A stretch of DNA of 64,000 bases from Nemania diffusa (GCA_038501195.1 JBBPUQ010000007.1:2891501-2955500); one strand, 5' to 3'. Shown: positions 11,503 through 23,974, counted from the stretch's first letter. The notes: generated by a model not told the origin, from the letters alone. Numbers and translations are program-made.

Positions 11503-12823
11503 CTAATCACCTGGGTTCCAATACCCTTTGCCCCCCTTTTGCCACAGCTTTGATCGTTCGTTGAACGAGTGCTGCATCTTTAGGAACTCTTCGTGTGAAG
11601 GGTACTGAGGTATTGAGGGTAGCTTATCAAAAGTCTGAAGCAAATTGTACTGCGCAACACGTGCCGCGTCCCAAAAGACATAAGCGCATCGGCGGGCCGA
11701 CGCATTATCTTGAAGAAGGACCCAGCAGTCATGAGGTGTATCGAGGTGGGCTTCGTGCCAAGCGATGAACGGCCCCTCGTCCGTATCTTCTTCGTCGGGC
11801 TTCGGCACCAGAGCTTTCAGTTCCTCATCGCTAAAATCTTCTAAATTATTCTCGTTCTCCGTGTTAGTTTCACATGATCTACTAAGAGAATCGTGGAGCT
11901 CAAGTCGGCCAGCTGTAGCGGTTGATATTAAGAGCGCCTGTTGGTCTTCGTGAGAGGGCGTATTTTCTAATCGATTGATGAAGTCAATGCCGAGCGATAT
12001 CTGTGATATCATGTTAATATTACTGTACTCAACTTATGTCTATATTCTTGGTACCGACCCAGATTTGCTTCGATGCGTTTAAGGGCCCATTAGTGATATA
12101 GTCGATAGACAGTTCTCCAAGCTCAATATCGTGAGAGATGGTGTCTAGAGTTGCTATACAAAACTCAGCAGCCGCATACAGCAGTCAGATGAATATCTTA
12201 TACGTACCTTTAGAGAACCTTTGCTCAAGGTAGTCGTGCACACAGCCGAGTTGTTCATTTACCCAGGGCGGATGCCTAGAAAAGAACATGTCCACTCGTT
12301 CGTCTACAAACACCCCCGAAAACTCAGTTTTATCACCCCGGAAGAGCGTCAGAAATAATTCGGTGCGGTAGAAGGCACGGCAGAACCGAAATTGTTCTGC
12401 TGAGGAAAGGGAGAGGTTTTCGGTTTGGCCAAGAAGTAACCAAGCGTCCGATGCAAACTCATTAGCGAATTTCTTGATTAGATCGTGAGTTCTTCCCATT
12501 TGCATCAAAGCAGGAAATGGGATATCTCGAGCTCCGCGTGTTAAAGCATGCGGGTCATTATATAAAGTGTCTAGCAGCTGACTGATAGACGACTTCGAGC
12601 GGGGTTTTGGCATGCGCGATGCTTCCGACAGTGCGATAGAATAGGGGAGAAGAGCCGGGCCAACCTGTCTCTGTAGGATGTCTAATGCCAAGCTGGGGCT
12701 TTCTCTGTATGATGAATAGAAATGCTGGCAGGTGAGGACGGATGGAAGGAGATATTGAACGTGATCAAGCTTTCGTAACACCCCGGCGATAACCTCGCAG
12801 GGTAGACTTGTAATAGGAGTCAT
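11503..12823 (-). CDS. F-box-like hypothetical protein
   Basis: Predicted 402 residues from three exons: 12823-12208, 12153-12059 and 12000-11503. The introns are GTACGT...TATAG with a CTGAC branch site, and GTCGGT...CACAG. An in-frame ATG at 12856 would add 11 residues. The N-terminus (ITSLPCEVIAGVLRKLD) resembles an F-box: LP at the start of a helix, then a Leu-rich stretch. The middle exon reads HDIELGELSIDYI, a pattern I associate with a widespread uncharacterised fungal family. The C-terminal exon has an acidic linker, then a WHEAHLDTP...VFWD region. A role as a substrate adaptor is possible but unproven. It lies between the two oxidase genes and is transcribed toward the first. Confidence 0.75.
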
Positions 12824-14112
12824 AGCGCGCCCTATAATGAGAAGTAGAAAGACCATGTACCGATGATGAAATGGCGCGAGATTCTGGTATATCTATTTGA
12901 GGGCAGAGTTATGAAGGAAGGCTTGAAATGCTTTTGGACTTGTGTTAACACAACATCTTTGTAGAGTTGGAACTTAGAGGTCGGGGCACACGGTAAACGT
13001 TAAAAGTTAGGTAGATACCTGATTAAGCACTTACCCCATCCGTCCTCAAGGATCTACTGCGTACCAGCAGATAGGAGCAAACTGTATCCAATCAGGCACC
13101 AGTTCTTCTCTGCAGCTTGGTTTAAACCTACCAAAGTAGTGATTATCTTTATCACATGGGATATCTAACCTTTTGCATTAAAATGCCATTTTGTAATCGC
13201 TATTTTTAAAATGTTGGTGCAGCCAACGGCTCTGCCAGGCAAGCGGCTAGGTAATAGGTTGGTGCTCCTTACCCCACTGACTACCAGCTCGGCGGCTGCT
13301 ACAGAATTACCCTATTTGGTATAAGTCCTAGCTCTTGGCGGCTGCTAGCTTCTTAGCCCAGCACGTCAACTTTCAATGTAAGCGATACGTTAAACCCAGC
13401 AGTTTGGTTCTGGCGCCTCATCCCATCAAGACACATACACATCCATACACGGCTGTGGATTGCAGGCTTAAAAACACTTCGTATAGCTCGAGCCGACTCG
13501 CTAAGTGTCTTGAAGATACTCTATATCATCTCCTGTTAGTGCTAGGATCAAGTTGAAGCGATAAGCTGATCTAGCGTCCGAGCTGATGAGCGCGTAGCTG
13601 TGACTAAATCTTCGTTGGTATTCTCTATCAAACATTAAAAACTAGGTTGTAAGTTTCTAGGACGGGTTTCGCGGCTGCGCCTAGTTTCAAAAGATGCAAG
13701 AGCTTTGCATGATCCTGGTGTTGTTCATGCGGCCCTTGGGATCTCAGGCTAGCTCATGGGCTATACGCCATTTCGCCAGTCTCCTAAGTCATCGTGAAGC
13801 GGTAATTCTATAGTCTAGTCCCTTCAAGCGCCCTAGTTAAGTGTTGGTAATAGATCTTGATGAAACCAACAGACCTTGATGTGGTGTACTAGGGCCTAGC
13901 TCTAAGGCGATTCTCTAAGTTGGATTTGATGTATATAAAGAACAAACATTGGTATGTATTTTTTCATTCCGTACTTCAAATCAGTCGATCATAACACACT
14001 ATCAGTCTCCTTCTACCGCCGTTAGTATCCTTATATATTTCTTTTGTCCTCGTTCTCGGCATTTTGCTGCTGTTCACTTTTCTTTTCTCGCTTTTATCTC
14101 TTTTTTTTCGCC
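12824..14112. other. intergenic region between divergent genes
   Basis: A 1.3 kb shared upstream region. An open frame at 13335-13556 has no family features. Pyrimidine-rich sequence at about 14050-14110 directly precedes the next start and looks like a fungal core promoter or 5' leader. Confidence 0.4.
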
Positions 14113-14643
14113 ATGGCTACTCCAAGTCGTGAGCAGATTGCGGCAATGCAAAGAAAATATTCCGGCCTTGATGATCAGCTACATTATGTTCCAGGTCATA
14201 CAATTACGCAGAAATATGGGGGATACAAAGCTGCCGACGAAGCAGCAGGGGCTGCCGCCGCAGTTTACAAGAGAACAGCAGTACCACTGAGGAAAGAGAA
14301 GCCAGACGCAACCGACCGTCCAAAGCCCACTGCAGTCGCAGGCGGCAGGTATTATCCCGAATCTCATCGTATTTTAGCACCGCTTGCAGGGGGTGCTGCG
14401 AATGCCGCTGCCTAGTTTGTGCCCTTTGTATAAAGGTCTGCATTTCTGTTCGCAATTTGCTAATATATGATGCTCTGCAGCCATGGTGATCGACGGGATT
14501 CGTTTAACAACCGATACGAAGATTTACTTAGAGTAAAAGGCGTCTACGATAGTCACGCGACTGAAGCCGCGAAGGCGTATGCTAACGAGCGAAAATATCG
14601 GGGCTGGGAACGTAAACACGCGCAATATGGTAGCCAGTCATGA
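14113..14643 (+). CDS. small Tyr/Ala-rich hypothetical protein
   Basis: Predicted 154 residues from exons 14113-14414 and 14481-14643. The start ATG sits in a GCCATGGC context behind a CT-rich leader. Without splicing the frame stops at a TAG at 14413-14415, whose last G is the first base of the GTTTGT donor. Removing 14415-14480 (acceptor CTGCAG, branch-like GCTAATA) joins the frame to an open second exon with similar composition (YEDLLRVKGVY, KAYANERKYRGWERK). The protein is hydrophilic, rich in Tyr, Ala, Lys and Arg, with repeated Tyr-containing motifs (HYVPGHTITQKYGGY, GGRYYPESHR). No signal peptide or membrane segment is seen. The family is not recognised. Confidence 0.7.
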
Positions 14644-15404
14644 TTCTCTTCCGTCGGGGTTACTAGTGAGAGACCTGCAGGGATAAGTTGGTGTTTTGTA
14701 TACATATGAGATTTGCAATTATTGGACTGTTGGCATGCAACAATAACTTGGGAGTTTTCCGGCTAGTTTTGTTATAATTGTTTTATATTAGAACCTTGAA
14801 ACTGCAAGATCATCGTTTCTTTCATACCAGTTTAGTGTCGCTCTTATGCCACTGACCAACTAATACATATAAACAAGTCGGACACTTACAAAATATACAA
14901 TAACTGCAAATAAATGGTATTACCACATCTAATAAGAGCAAATCTTTACCCGTCCATGAATTCTCTGTATTTTAGTAGATATTCAGATGTGATTTAGCTA
15001 TATGAAAGAAGTACCGTTAATTTAATGAGATGAAATATCTAGATTTAACGGTATTTAAAAGACAAATGTAACCCGGTCTGAAGAAGATGCTGTGGCAGCT
15101 TATATATACAGGCATATGTGGAGGCAAAGGAGAGTTTATTCCAGGTCAAATACGATCACTTTAAATAAGTATTAATAGATTGGCCAAAGGGTGATAGATA
15201 ATGCCCCCCCTGAGGGTATGGTAGGCTGATGTGTTTTAGGTACGATAGTGTAAACAAACGGTAATTAGAATCTAGCCCATTCTCACATTTTGATCAATTA
15301 CCTAATTTCTTACATTTACCCTCGCTCAGAAGTCGAAGAATGTCATGATGGCCCATTTTGCTTTGTGGCGTAATTCCGCTATTTATGAAGCCAAGCTCAC
15401 CTTT
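14644..15404. other. A+T-rich intergenic region
   Basis: About 0.76 kb between convergent genes. It has an inverted repeat near 15012-15055 (ACCGTTAA and TTAACGGT about 25 bases apart). No gene is seen; 3' ends of both flanking genes are expected here. Confidence 0.4.
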
Positions 15405-17286
15405 CTATTTTGTTTCACAAAGTCGCCCATCTGCCATTACTTCCAAAGCTTCACTTCCTACAGCTGTCGTTGCCCAAAACACGTTGCCTGGGTCGTATTT
15501 TTTCTTTATCGTTAGTAGCTTTGCGTAGTTATTGCCATAGAATGATTGTTGCCAGTCTGCCTGATCAAAATTCGCTTCACTAAGGTAAGCAGCTCCTCCC
15601 GGAAATAGCTTATCTAATTCTGGGCTCAGCACATTATTGAATACATCTTGTGCCGCGACATTAGCAGTATAATTAGTCTGGTCGTATTGTCTATCGTAGT
15701 TCAAAGTTAGTGGACTCTGGCTGTAACAGCTAGGTTGACAGGAACCCAGGATTATAACAACTTACAAGCTGTAGACTGCTAAAAATATTGAGTCTCGCCA
15801 TGCCGGATGGGCGGCATTGGGAAAGGTTGGAGAGTTGCTGACATTCATTGTGACTCCAATAAAGGTCGCTGAGTTATCCGACATAACCTGGATAGCGCCG
15901 ACTAAATCCGAAGCAGAGTCACTTGTTGCCACAAGTGATCGAGGAATAATCCGGCTTCCAAGATTAAGGACGCTTATATTAATATTTGGAATATCGGCGT
16001 TATAAGCGTCCTGATACGTTGGGAAATCCAGATTGTTGAAGGCTATAAGGTGTCACGTTAGTCGCTCAATCCTTAGGATGAGTACTATTCGATGTATTTA
16101 GGGCCTTGGACCTACAATATTGAATCCCGCTACTATCAAGGGCTTGGAGAGTTGGCTGTAAGAGCTGTGTGAACTCTGCAGCAGTACCATTGGGGAAATA
16201 AGCTTGCATCAACCAGAATATGTTACCAGGGGCGACTATCCAATACAAAGTGGCGCCAGCGTCGGCCATTGCCGGTTGGTTCATCACGAAGACTCGTAAA
16301 ATGTCCCAGAAGGCATCGGTAGCTTCCGTGAAACTTAGAGTAGCAGTCGCAGTTGGCATGTTCTTGTGTAGCTTCACGGTCATAGAGAGCACCGCGCCGT
16401 ACGTACCGCCGCCGCCGCCCGACAGAGCCCAGTATAGATCTTGGTTCAGAGTCGGTGTTGCGAGAAGGAGTGTACCATCAGCTGTAATGACTTCCCATTC
16501 CAAGACTTGATCGGCTCCAAGACCAAACTTGGATCCGAGAGGGCCAGTTCCGCCGCCCTGCGTGAAGCCGCCAGCAATGCCGACAGTTTCGCACTCCCCA
16601 CCAACCACGGCATAACCGTGGGCCATCGCCGCTAGTTGAGCTTCAGATGCGATAACCCCGGCGCCTATTTTCATCGCTTTTCCGTTGTAAGATGGGGAAC
16701 TGTAGTCAAAGACGTCTGTGCCCTTGATATAGTGCGTCCATAAGGCTAGAGCCCCAGCACCGGTCGATTTGCCCAGATAGTCATGCCCCGTGTTTCGTAT
16801 GACAAGGCGAATATTGTGTGCTTTTGCGAAGGCTATCGTGTTCTGATAGTCAGATACTCCAGATGCATTGACCGCATAGGGCATATAAGCACCAATCTCG
16901 CATTGAGCCTCCCGGGGAGTAAAGGGATCACAGCTCATGTTGACAAAAAAGGATGCCATAGGAGAGTGTGTGGTTTGTAAGTGTAGCTCGGGGCGAGGCC
17001 AGTTGGCTTGGATCTCAGCACACCTCTCGGCATCATAGGCAACGCCAGGAAAAGTATCATGACACGGACTCGCAAGGGGTACCGTGGCTATAAGGGCGCC
17101 GTGAACAGAGTGATTTAGTGCTGCCCAGTCGGCAGGGGATGGCCAGCATTCGTCGCCAGGAAAGCAACGGCACTGGGTGCCTGACAATAGTGAGAGAAAC
17201 TGCCATACTATAGCGGCTACAATGGCGGCAACGGACGTCCAGACAACTATCTGGGCTCGGTTCTTCGGGAAAAATTCATCAGCCAT
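15405..17286 (-). CDS. FAD-linked oxidase, berberine-bridge-enzyme type (paralogue 2)
   Basis: Predicted 577 residues from three exons: 17286-16116, 16042-15766 and 15690-15405. Intron 1 runs GTAGGT to TATAG with a GACTAAC branch site. Intron 2 runs GTAAGT to GATAG with a CTAAC branch site. An alternative acceptor at 15721 would add ten residues, but the model used aligns without gaps to paralogue 1. It has an N-terminal membrane anchor or signal (about residues 12-34), RNTGHDYLGKSTG with His168, GGECETVGIAGGFTQGGG with Cys232, and the BBE C-terminus with KYDPGNVFWATTAVGSE. His plus Cys predicts bicovalent FAD. The substrate is unknown. It differs from the intronless paralogue 1 in gene structure, which argues against a recent copy. 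Confidence 0.92.
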
Positions 17287-18233
17287 GGTAAGAGAAAACT
17301 AATTATCGGAGATATTAGATCATGGGAGAGATTTATGAAATGTTACACAAAAGGTGATATGATAATAGAAGACTTGTCGAGAAGCTAGCCTTGAGCCCCT
17401 AAGTTAGAGTACTTATAATTACCATTCAGTTCTAGCAGGAAAGCCGAACTTCTACCCATGATGCGTATTAATGCAGAAGAAAATAAGACAACAAATCAAA
17501 AGCAGATGCAACATATATTATACTGCGTAGGATTGGATAGTTGTGCTCACTATGCCGTACTCCAATAATCAACAACCCCTCTATCTTTCTATAATCAGTG
17601 CATTCCAACGTCGTATTCTGCCTGTAGCATTTGAATCCTACGCCGATAGGTGCCAACGCAGGCTTTGAATCATCTGACATGGATGTGCGGGACAAAATCA
17701 GTTTATACTGCAGACAATCTCAAGCAGTATGACCGCACCACTAATACAAGGGAACATAATGTTGTAACAATGCTGCAATAAAAACATAAATAACGTAGAA
17801 ACATTATGTTTATAAAAGGCAGTCGCACTTGTATTCAATGATCCTGGCTAAAATCTAGCCATGCAGTTGTTGCATGTAACAGAATAACGAAAAATCCGAT
17901 AGGGTGCCATAGGAAACACTCCAGTTCCAGCGTGTCCCAAAACCGGGTTCCCCCCTATGGGTACTATGCTACCTATGCAGGGCGTTTTCCCATGCGAGTA
18001 ACTGGCGAATAGCAGGGAAGAGATACTTCAGCAAAATTCAGCGTGACGAATAGTACATGGAGGGGGTTCCTTTTGTTAGGCCCTACTGCGTACACAACTA
18101 AACAACCTTATCTGCAGTATGAAGAAGTGGGAACCCAAGTAAGCCCTCAATTTCCATCATTAGAACTCTCAAACCAAAAGACCTTGCTCTCAAAATGTTT
18201 GTGGGCGCATCGCCCACGCTCGGCATCCTAGTT
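17287..18233. other. intergenic region, no gene seen
   Basis: About 0.95 kb. It has a small inverted repeat near 17752-17815 (AACATAATGTT and AACATTATGTTT). It contains the promoter side of paralogue 2 and the 3' end of the next gene. No supported coding region. Confidence 0.4.
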
Positions 18234-19929
18234 TTAGTGGTTTTCCCTCTTCCTTTGTCTAGATGATCTGCGGGGGGGTCCTTGCGACGATAAAGAGGCC
18301 TTCCGTTTCTGGCCGCCACTGCTTGGGATAGAATCATTCTCAGAGGCGAGTGACCTCGACGAAGGGAGGGGGTTTGACGTCCTGTCCTGGCCGGATAGAC
18401 GTTCCGGTTTGGAAGAAGTCGGGGGCGTGGGCTCACATGGTTGCTCGACTATTTCGTAGCTAACTTCGTCCTCATCTGCATTTGTCGTATGGAGAGTGCC
18501 AACGAGAACAGGCGGTAGAGCCCCTTCGGCACTGGGTTGGAGGGCGTTATGAGCCTTCTGCCACTGCTCCTTTAGTTGATCAATTAGGGCGTGCGACTGT
18601 TTAAATGCGTGGTCTTGTGCATTCCTAAGCCCTTTTCGGGCATCCTTATGCCCTTGGTAAGACTGCATCAAGTCTACCGACGAGTACCCATATTGGTGGT
18701 ATTCAAGCTCGCCGTCTTTAGATGGAGCAGCATAATGTGCATATAAGTTAAGAGTTTTGCCATCCGTAGTAAAAGTGGTAACTTCGGCATGGCCGGGAGG
18801 GTCAGATTTCCCGAGAGAAGCAAGGGCCTTGTTTCGGGCGTAGACCAGAGCCGCTCCGACATAGCTGCTCTGTACCACCGCTTCGCTTATGGTTCCGGTC
18901 ATGCTTTTCCACTCCCCAGCTAAATGTGGTAGAGTAGTAGAACGAAGGTTGTCTTTATAAAGAACAGCCCCGTCAAGGTTCTCATAGTTTTTGAGCCGGC
19001 CAAATTCTCGTGTAGTTAAGCCTTCAACATAGTCGGGCTGTGGAGCCGATAGGCCATTATTAAATCCAACGTTTTTTGGAAAGGCTGTAAATGCCTGATT
19101 GTAGGTTCTTTTGTAACCCCCCTTGTATTTTTTCAGTAAATGCGGGCCTGCTGTACACATTATGGTCGTTTCGCTATCGTTAAACATAACTTCGTCAAGA
19201 TATTCCTCATATAGTGACTCGGGGGGCGAAACTGATTTGCGAGGTTCGATATATCGTTCGCGGATTTCCTCAAGGTTCGTAGGAGGCTTAGAGAACTGGA
19301 AGTTAAGGATGCCATTTCTGTCAGCTTGAATAGCAAAGCCAGTCCTTGTTGTCGAAATAGTCTTTGTTGTTGTTAACTCGGTCGAGGATTCCAGGAGAGC
19401 AGATGGTAGCGCTGCTTTAGTTCCCTTCCTATTGGTCATCTTGTCAAACTGGGCTAAGTTCTTCCGCGTTAGCCGCACCCGCTTTAGCCGATGTTCGTTA
19501 TCGTCGCCGTCGCTGCCGGCCTGTCGTTTCTGCAACAGCGTGGCCGGGGAGACTCGCCCCTTTTCCTTAGCCTTGGGGTCAAGCACCGGGCTGTACGGAG
19601 GCTCGCGAAGCTCGGGTTGTTGTACGGTCTATACGAGCCATTAGCAGTTGACTTGTGTGAGCGAACGTGGTCCTTCCCTCTTGAGCGTGCTCAACTCCAG
19701 ACTGTTGTATCTTTTCCCGCGGCAATCCTGCTGGCTTCGATGGTGACGGAATAATCCCAGTATCTGCTTCAGTCGGTAGCAGCTCTGTACCATGAGTTAG
19801 CATATTGTCTGGGTCCCCAGAAACAAGAGCACTCTTACCTGCAACAGCGTTTAGCAGCCTTTCTTGTGAGGTCGTAGATAGCTTAAGAGAAGCTCGGCGA
19901 GCCCGCGACCTGGTAATTCTGCCTGTCAT
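18234..19929 (-). CDS. hypothetical protein with PD-(D/E)XK-like core
   Basis: Predicted 524 residues from three exons: 19929-19839, 19784-19696 and 19628-18234. Intron 1 runs GTAAGA to TACAG with a CTAAC branch site. Intron 2 runs GTTGAG to TATAG with a CTAAT branch site. Both keep the frame. The N-terminus is basic (TGRITRSRARRASLKLS) and the C-terminus ends in a basic cluster (PPRRSSRQRKRENH), consistent with nuclear targeting or DNA binding. The middle resembles fungal DUF7924-type proteins: PQPDYVEGL with Asp259, then LPHLAGEWKS with Glu299 and Lys301. This fits the PD...ExK arrangement of restriction-endonuclease-like folds. Nuclease activity is inferred only. It lies at the edge of an A+T-rich repeat region. 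Confidence 0.75.
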
Positions 19930-22900
19930 TGTGGAAAGCGTTTTGGTGCGCGGAGGAAGTATGGATTTTGTATAAGAGTTCAAACTGGCCGATGTACGTA
20001 GTACTGCTAAGGGAGGGTGGCTGCTAAGGGAGGACGGCCGTCACGCGAGATCTGTTTCGCGCTAAGGTGGCCGTCCAGCCTAGGCCGATTTAAGCGCTGC
20101 CTCGAAAGGTGGAGCCATCCCGTTCTTGCGGGGTAGTTTCTGTGATCCACCCGATTACGGACGTATTTATATTTAAGTACAGAGTACCTACATTATGAAG
20201 CACGTTATTAATATATATTAAAGTATTTATTTACAGCCAAAACATAACAACATTATATTATAACCTAAGCTTAATAAACCTCTGTACTTATCTCTTTTCT
20301 GTTTAGTTAGGTTAATCTAAGCTATATTAGTGATGAAACAAAATTTGACTCTTCCAATTTTCTCAGTAGACCAGTATTCCAACAATTAAATTAATATAAT
20401 GGGTCAAATATAAGATGCTATAGTACTTATTTGCACACGGTGTGTAGCAGAATCATTGTGTGGTATTGTAGAATAGTTGTAGAAGTTATGGAGGGACTAG
20501 GTCCCTAGCACTGTAGCTACTTTATATATACATAGTAGGCCGTACCTGCCTACACGGTGACTTAAAAGTGGAAAGTTGGGCTAAGCTATATTTACATCCA
20601 CCCAATAAAAGTATTATCCAAGCATGGTTTTACTCTTATTGAGCATATAAATAAAACTTAGCCCCACTATTCGACTTTTGAAGTCAAGGTGAGCAAATGG
20701 CTCAAAGGGATAGGTTCTGACCCAATCCTTGTAGTGCGCAAACAAGGACCTACCTAAAGTTTGTAGTTCATGCTCCCCTCACAACTAGGTAGTTCCCGCA
20801 TGGTTGGCCCGTGCAATAACGCACTACCTAATTCCTTTAAGCGCCTACTCGGCTAGTACCTAATTAATATTGATCTGATTGGGTACATCTGGTTATGTAA
20901 AAACCCCCGTTATTCCATTTTTAAGTCACCTAGCCGAGTGGGCGTTTAAAGGGATAACGCCTTCTGTGACATTCACACCAGCACAATGGAAATATTCGGC
21001 TCCTCCTGTACGATTCAACGCGCGGCTAGTCTGAGTAAGGTTACCAATTCCCAAAGGCTATGCGCAGTGCGTATTTCTCAAGGGAATCTTTCTCTAGTTC
21101 TCATCAATCGTTAATCCATGCTGACAGCAACATAGGCGCTGGTTCGTAGCACCGTTATTTTGTGTGCCATGGGCTCTCCTATTGTTAACTAGACGGCCGC
21201 ACACCGGCATAATAATTTTCATGAGCCGCGCCTAAAGGATTCAGCCGGCGTGACTAACAGGGCGCGGAGTCGAAAGACCCCAAGCAGAACCGCCATGAGA
21301 TGCAGTACAAGATGGCAATGCTCCAGCAGCTGCGAGAAATATCGGTGAGCAGAATGTCACGGAGGCACCTGGTCAGTCCCGAGGGTGTCTCAGCCATCAT
21401 GCAGTTATGGATAGACGAGAGCCATGTCGAACATGGAGGGCTGCCGGTGAAGATGGTGCATGACGTGTCTAGGGAGCGCGTTTTCTAGGCAGTCTCGCCG
21501 GGAGGCTTTTTTTAACATCAAACATGCAAGCACGCTATTGATCACGACTGTTGGTCCACCGTTTTAGGTTTCACCCACCGCTTGTTTTGAGAATGTGCTT
21601 CCCTCACTGTAGCCAATTGATTCGTTTTTACCAACTGATAACGGTTCGCTGGACGGGCCGCATCCTTGTTGGTTTCACAGACTCGCCTAGCAAGTTATGC
21701 TGTGGCATTAAAAGTTAAGGGCAGCCAAAAATGATTGGCGAGCTAGTACAAGCACAGAGTCGCTGGTTTAATGTTTCAGCGTCGGCGCCTCGGTTTCCTT
21801 CCAATTCACCATTCACCGACAACTGTCGTACATTACAACCTATCACGTTGGTCTCGCTGCGAGGTTCGGCGCCAAGCCTAGCTCAACGGTTGGAGAATGA
21901 TTCCCTGGGCTGGAGCTCCAGATTAACCTATCGACAAACATGCCACCCATCTTATCCTCACGGACAAATGCCTGAGGCGAAGAGGTGTCTGGAATGAGGG
22001 TCATGTAGAAGGACATTATAATTCTTGCTAGTGTGCACATACTAGGCACATACTAGGTTGCTACAGTATGGGAAAACTTACGATTAGAATTTGGCCTTGC
22101 CATTAATTTCAAACTGTTGTTGTAACCGGGCGGGTGGCCAAGCCACAAGTTATCAAACTAGGCCACTTTTTCAGTGGGCGGCTATTTACTGCATGACTAG
22201 TGAAGGCTACACAGCCCCGACTTTGGTAGGATTGCGAAGTGAGCTCGTCAGGCCCAGTTGTATATTCGCGAGATTGCTAGGACTATGGATAATCAAAATC
22301 CGGTCATCGTTATAACCCACAGAGTAATCGCACGAGCATTAATTTTAAGCTCGCTGGGTTTAGACAGCACTTTTATGATGTTTAAGCCTCTTCATGGAAG
22401 GTTAGTTTGTTAACCAACCATGTCAACCCATCGCTCCCAGGAATTAACGCTCATATTAAAAGCCTCTCAACTACAACTATGAAAAGTTCATTGAACAGAT
22501 TATTAAATGGGTTTACTAACAGTTTTCCTACTCTTTGAAGTCTCTAATAACCTTTCAAATGGCCTTTCGCATCAACCACAAAGTGGGCTACCTAGCGGTT
22601 TATTCCACGGCCTACCCAACAACCTTTCCTACTATTTACACAGCACTATTCTGAATAGCCTCCTAACCAACTTAATAAACTGTCCATCAAAGGCCTCCAT
22701 AATAGTATTTAGGGGGCTCGCCAACCCCAGTGACACATCCAATCACAGCTTGCCTACCAGTTAATAACAGCTCTAGCAAGAATAGTATGAGCAGTAAATC
22801 ATTCATAGTTGTCGGTATGTGGTGTGGTAATACCAGTATTATCCGACTGCTGGATATCCGGTGCGCATTCGGGTTGTTCACAGTAGTGAATAGTAGTTCA

Positions 22901-23338
22901 ATAGCTCTAGTAGTGAACATAGCCTAATTCCACCCAGCAGGAGTTTCTACTAAACAATTACAATATTGTATCCTACTAATAGTTTAAATACATGCTTTAC
23001 TAGCTTATTATATTTTTCTTCCGCTTACTTAAAACTAAACAGTGCGCATGAGCATTGCATAAAAAGATAACTAGGTAGAAGAGTCGATGTCACGGTCTCA
23101 ACCGTGAGCCCTTATAAGTGGCTGCAAACGGTCAAGGTTCCCACCTTAACAACGTTCTACTTTTGCATTCTGTACGAGTGGTGCTGTGGTATAGCGTTAC
23201 AGTTCTGTTCCGTGACAGTCGAATACCTAGCCAGACACCAAGGATGTGATTAGCGAGATATCAGTAGATGGCTACAAGACCTACCTACTGCCTAGGTGTT
23301 CTTTTCCTGGGTAAGGGTATGTGGGCAGGCTAAATACC
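19930..23338. other. A+T-rich repeat region, no intact gene
   Basis: About 3.4 kb, strongly A+T-rich at 20160-20700, consistent with old transposon sequence possibly altered by repeat-induced point mutation. A GC-richer island at 21240-21490 keeps an open frame (about 80 codons ending at 21488) that could be the tail of a lost gene. I could not assign it. Open frames at 22500-22930 read on both strands and look spurious. Confidence 0.5.
20834..20952. repeat. inverted-repeat element (119 bp)
   Basis: The left arm 20834-20856 and right arm 20930-20952 are 23-base inverted repeats with 21 matches. Both mismatches are transitions. The arm contains CTAGCCGAGT. The 73-base centre is non-coding. 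It could be a very small MITE or a solo hairpin remnant. No second copy was seen in the window. Confidence 0.7.
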
Positions 23339-23531
23339 TATCAGGAGAGAAGGCAACAGAGTGAATAAAAGTCCTGTAGCAGCTAGTAAGAGGGGTGTAG
23401 GAGCGTATAGTATAGGGCTCAATAGATAGGTTCATTGATTCCTGACCTCCTAGATCTATAAGAGGGACTATATATAGCCAAATCTCTAGATATAGCCACC
23501 CTATGGGGTCTTGTTACTTTATCACCTGGCA
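23339..23531 (+). mobile_element. MITE copy 2 (193 bp)
   Basis: It shares the full layout of copies 1 and 3: start TATCAGGAGA, CAGAGTGAATAAAAGTCCTG, the block TGACCTCCTAGATCTATA, and end GTTACTTTATCACCTGGCA. It is non-coding and lies about 0.44 kb before the damaged AAA ATPase gene, whose N-terminal part seems to be missing. Confidence 0.78.
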
Positions 23532-23974
23532 GCGAGAAAGAACTGTTTCGCAAAACGAAGTTTCATGCTATTGATGTCCTTGAAGGTGAACCACTGGTAG
23601 AATTGCATACTAGTAACCAAAAACGACGAAAGCGATAAAATTTCGCTTAAAAAAGGTTGTCCTTGGACTCTACGGTCCTTAACGCTGCCAACCACAACGG
23701 GAACGTACCAAAAGCATCCGAGCCTGGCAAAGCAATACTGCCCGAGAGAATTAGAACCACCCCCCCTCCACCCCGCCATGATAAGGGCATTCGGCACCCT
23801 AAGGCCATTTTTAATATTTCGGCCTTTCAGATCTTTACTCTACCACGAGCAAGAGTTTCGCGATCTAATGAAACACTAAGAACAGGCGTTACAAGGTAGG
23901 CTACGGTGCTCTTAGTATTATTTTATAGTATTTACTAACTATTGAATCCTATCGCAGAGTGGCCCAATCAAAAC

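Noticed and set aside
15691..15765. Shorter 45-base intron 2 in oxidase paralogue 2 (acceptor at 15721)
   Set aside because: The 75-base intron has a CTAAC branch site and gives a gap-free match to paralogue 1; the shorter one adds ten unmatched residues.
22507..22930. Open frames on both strands in the A+T-rich region
   Set aside because: Low-complexity, Ser/Leu/Asn-rich and present on both strands; likely chance frames in repeat-derived sequence.
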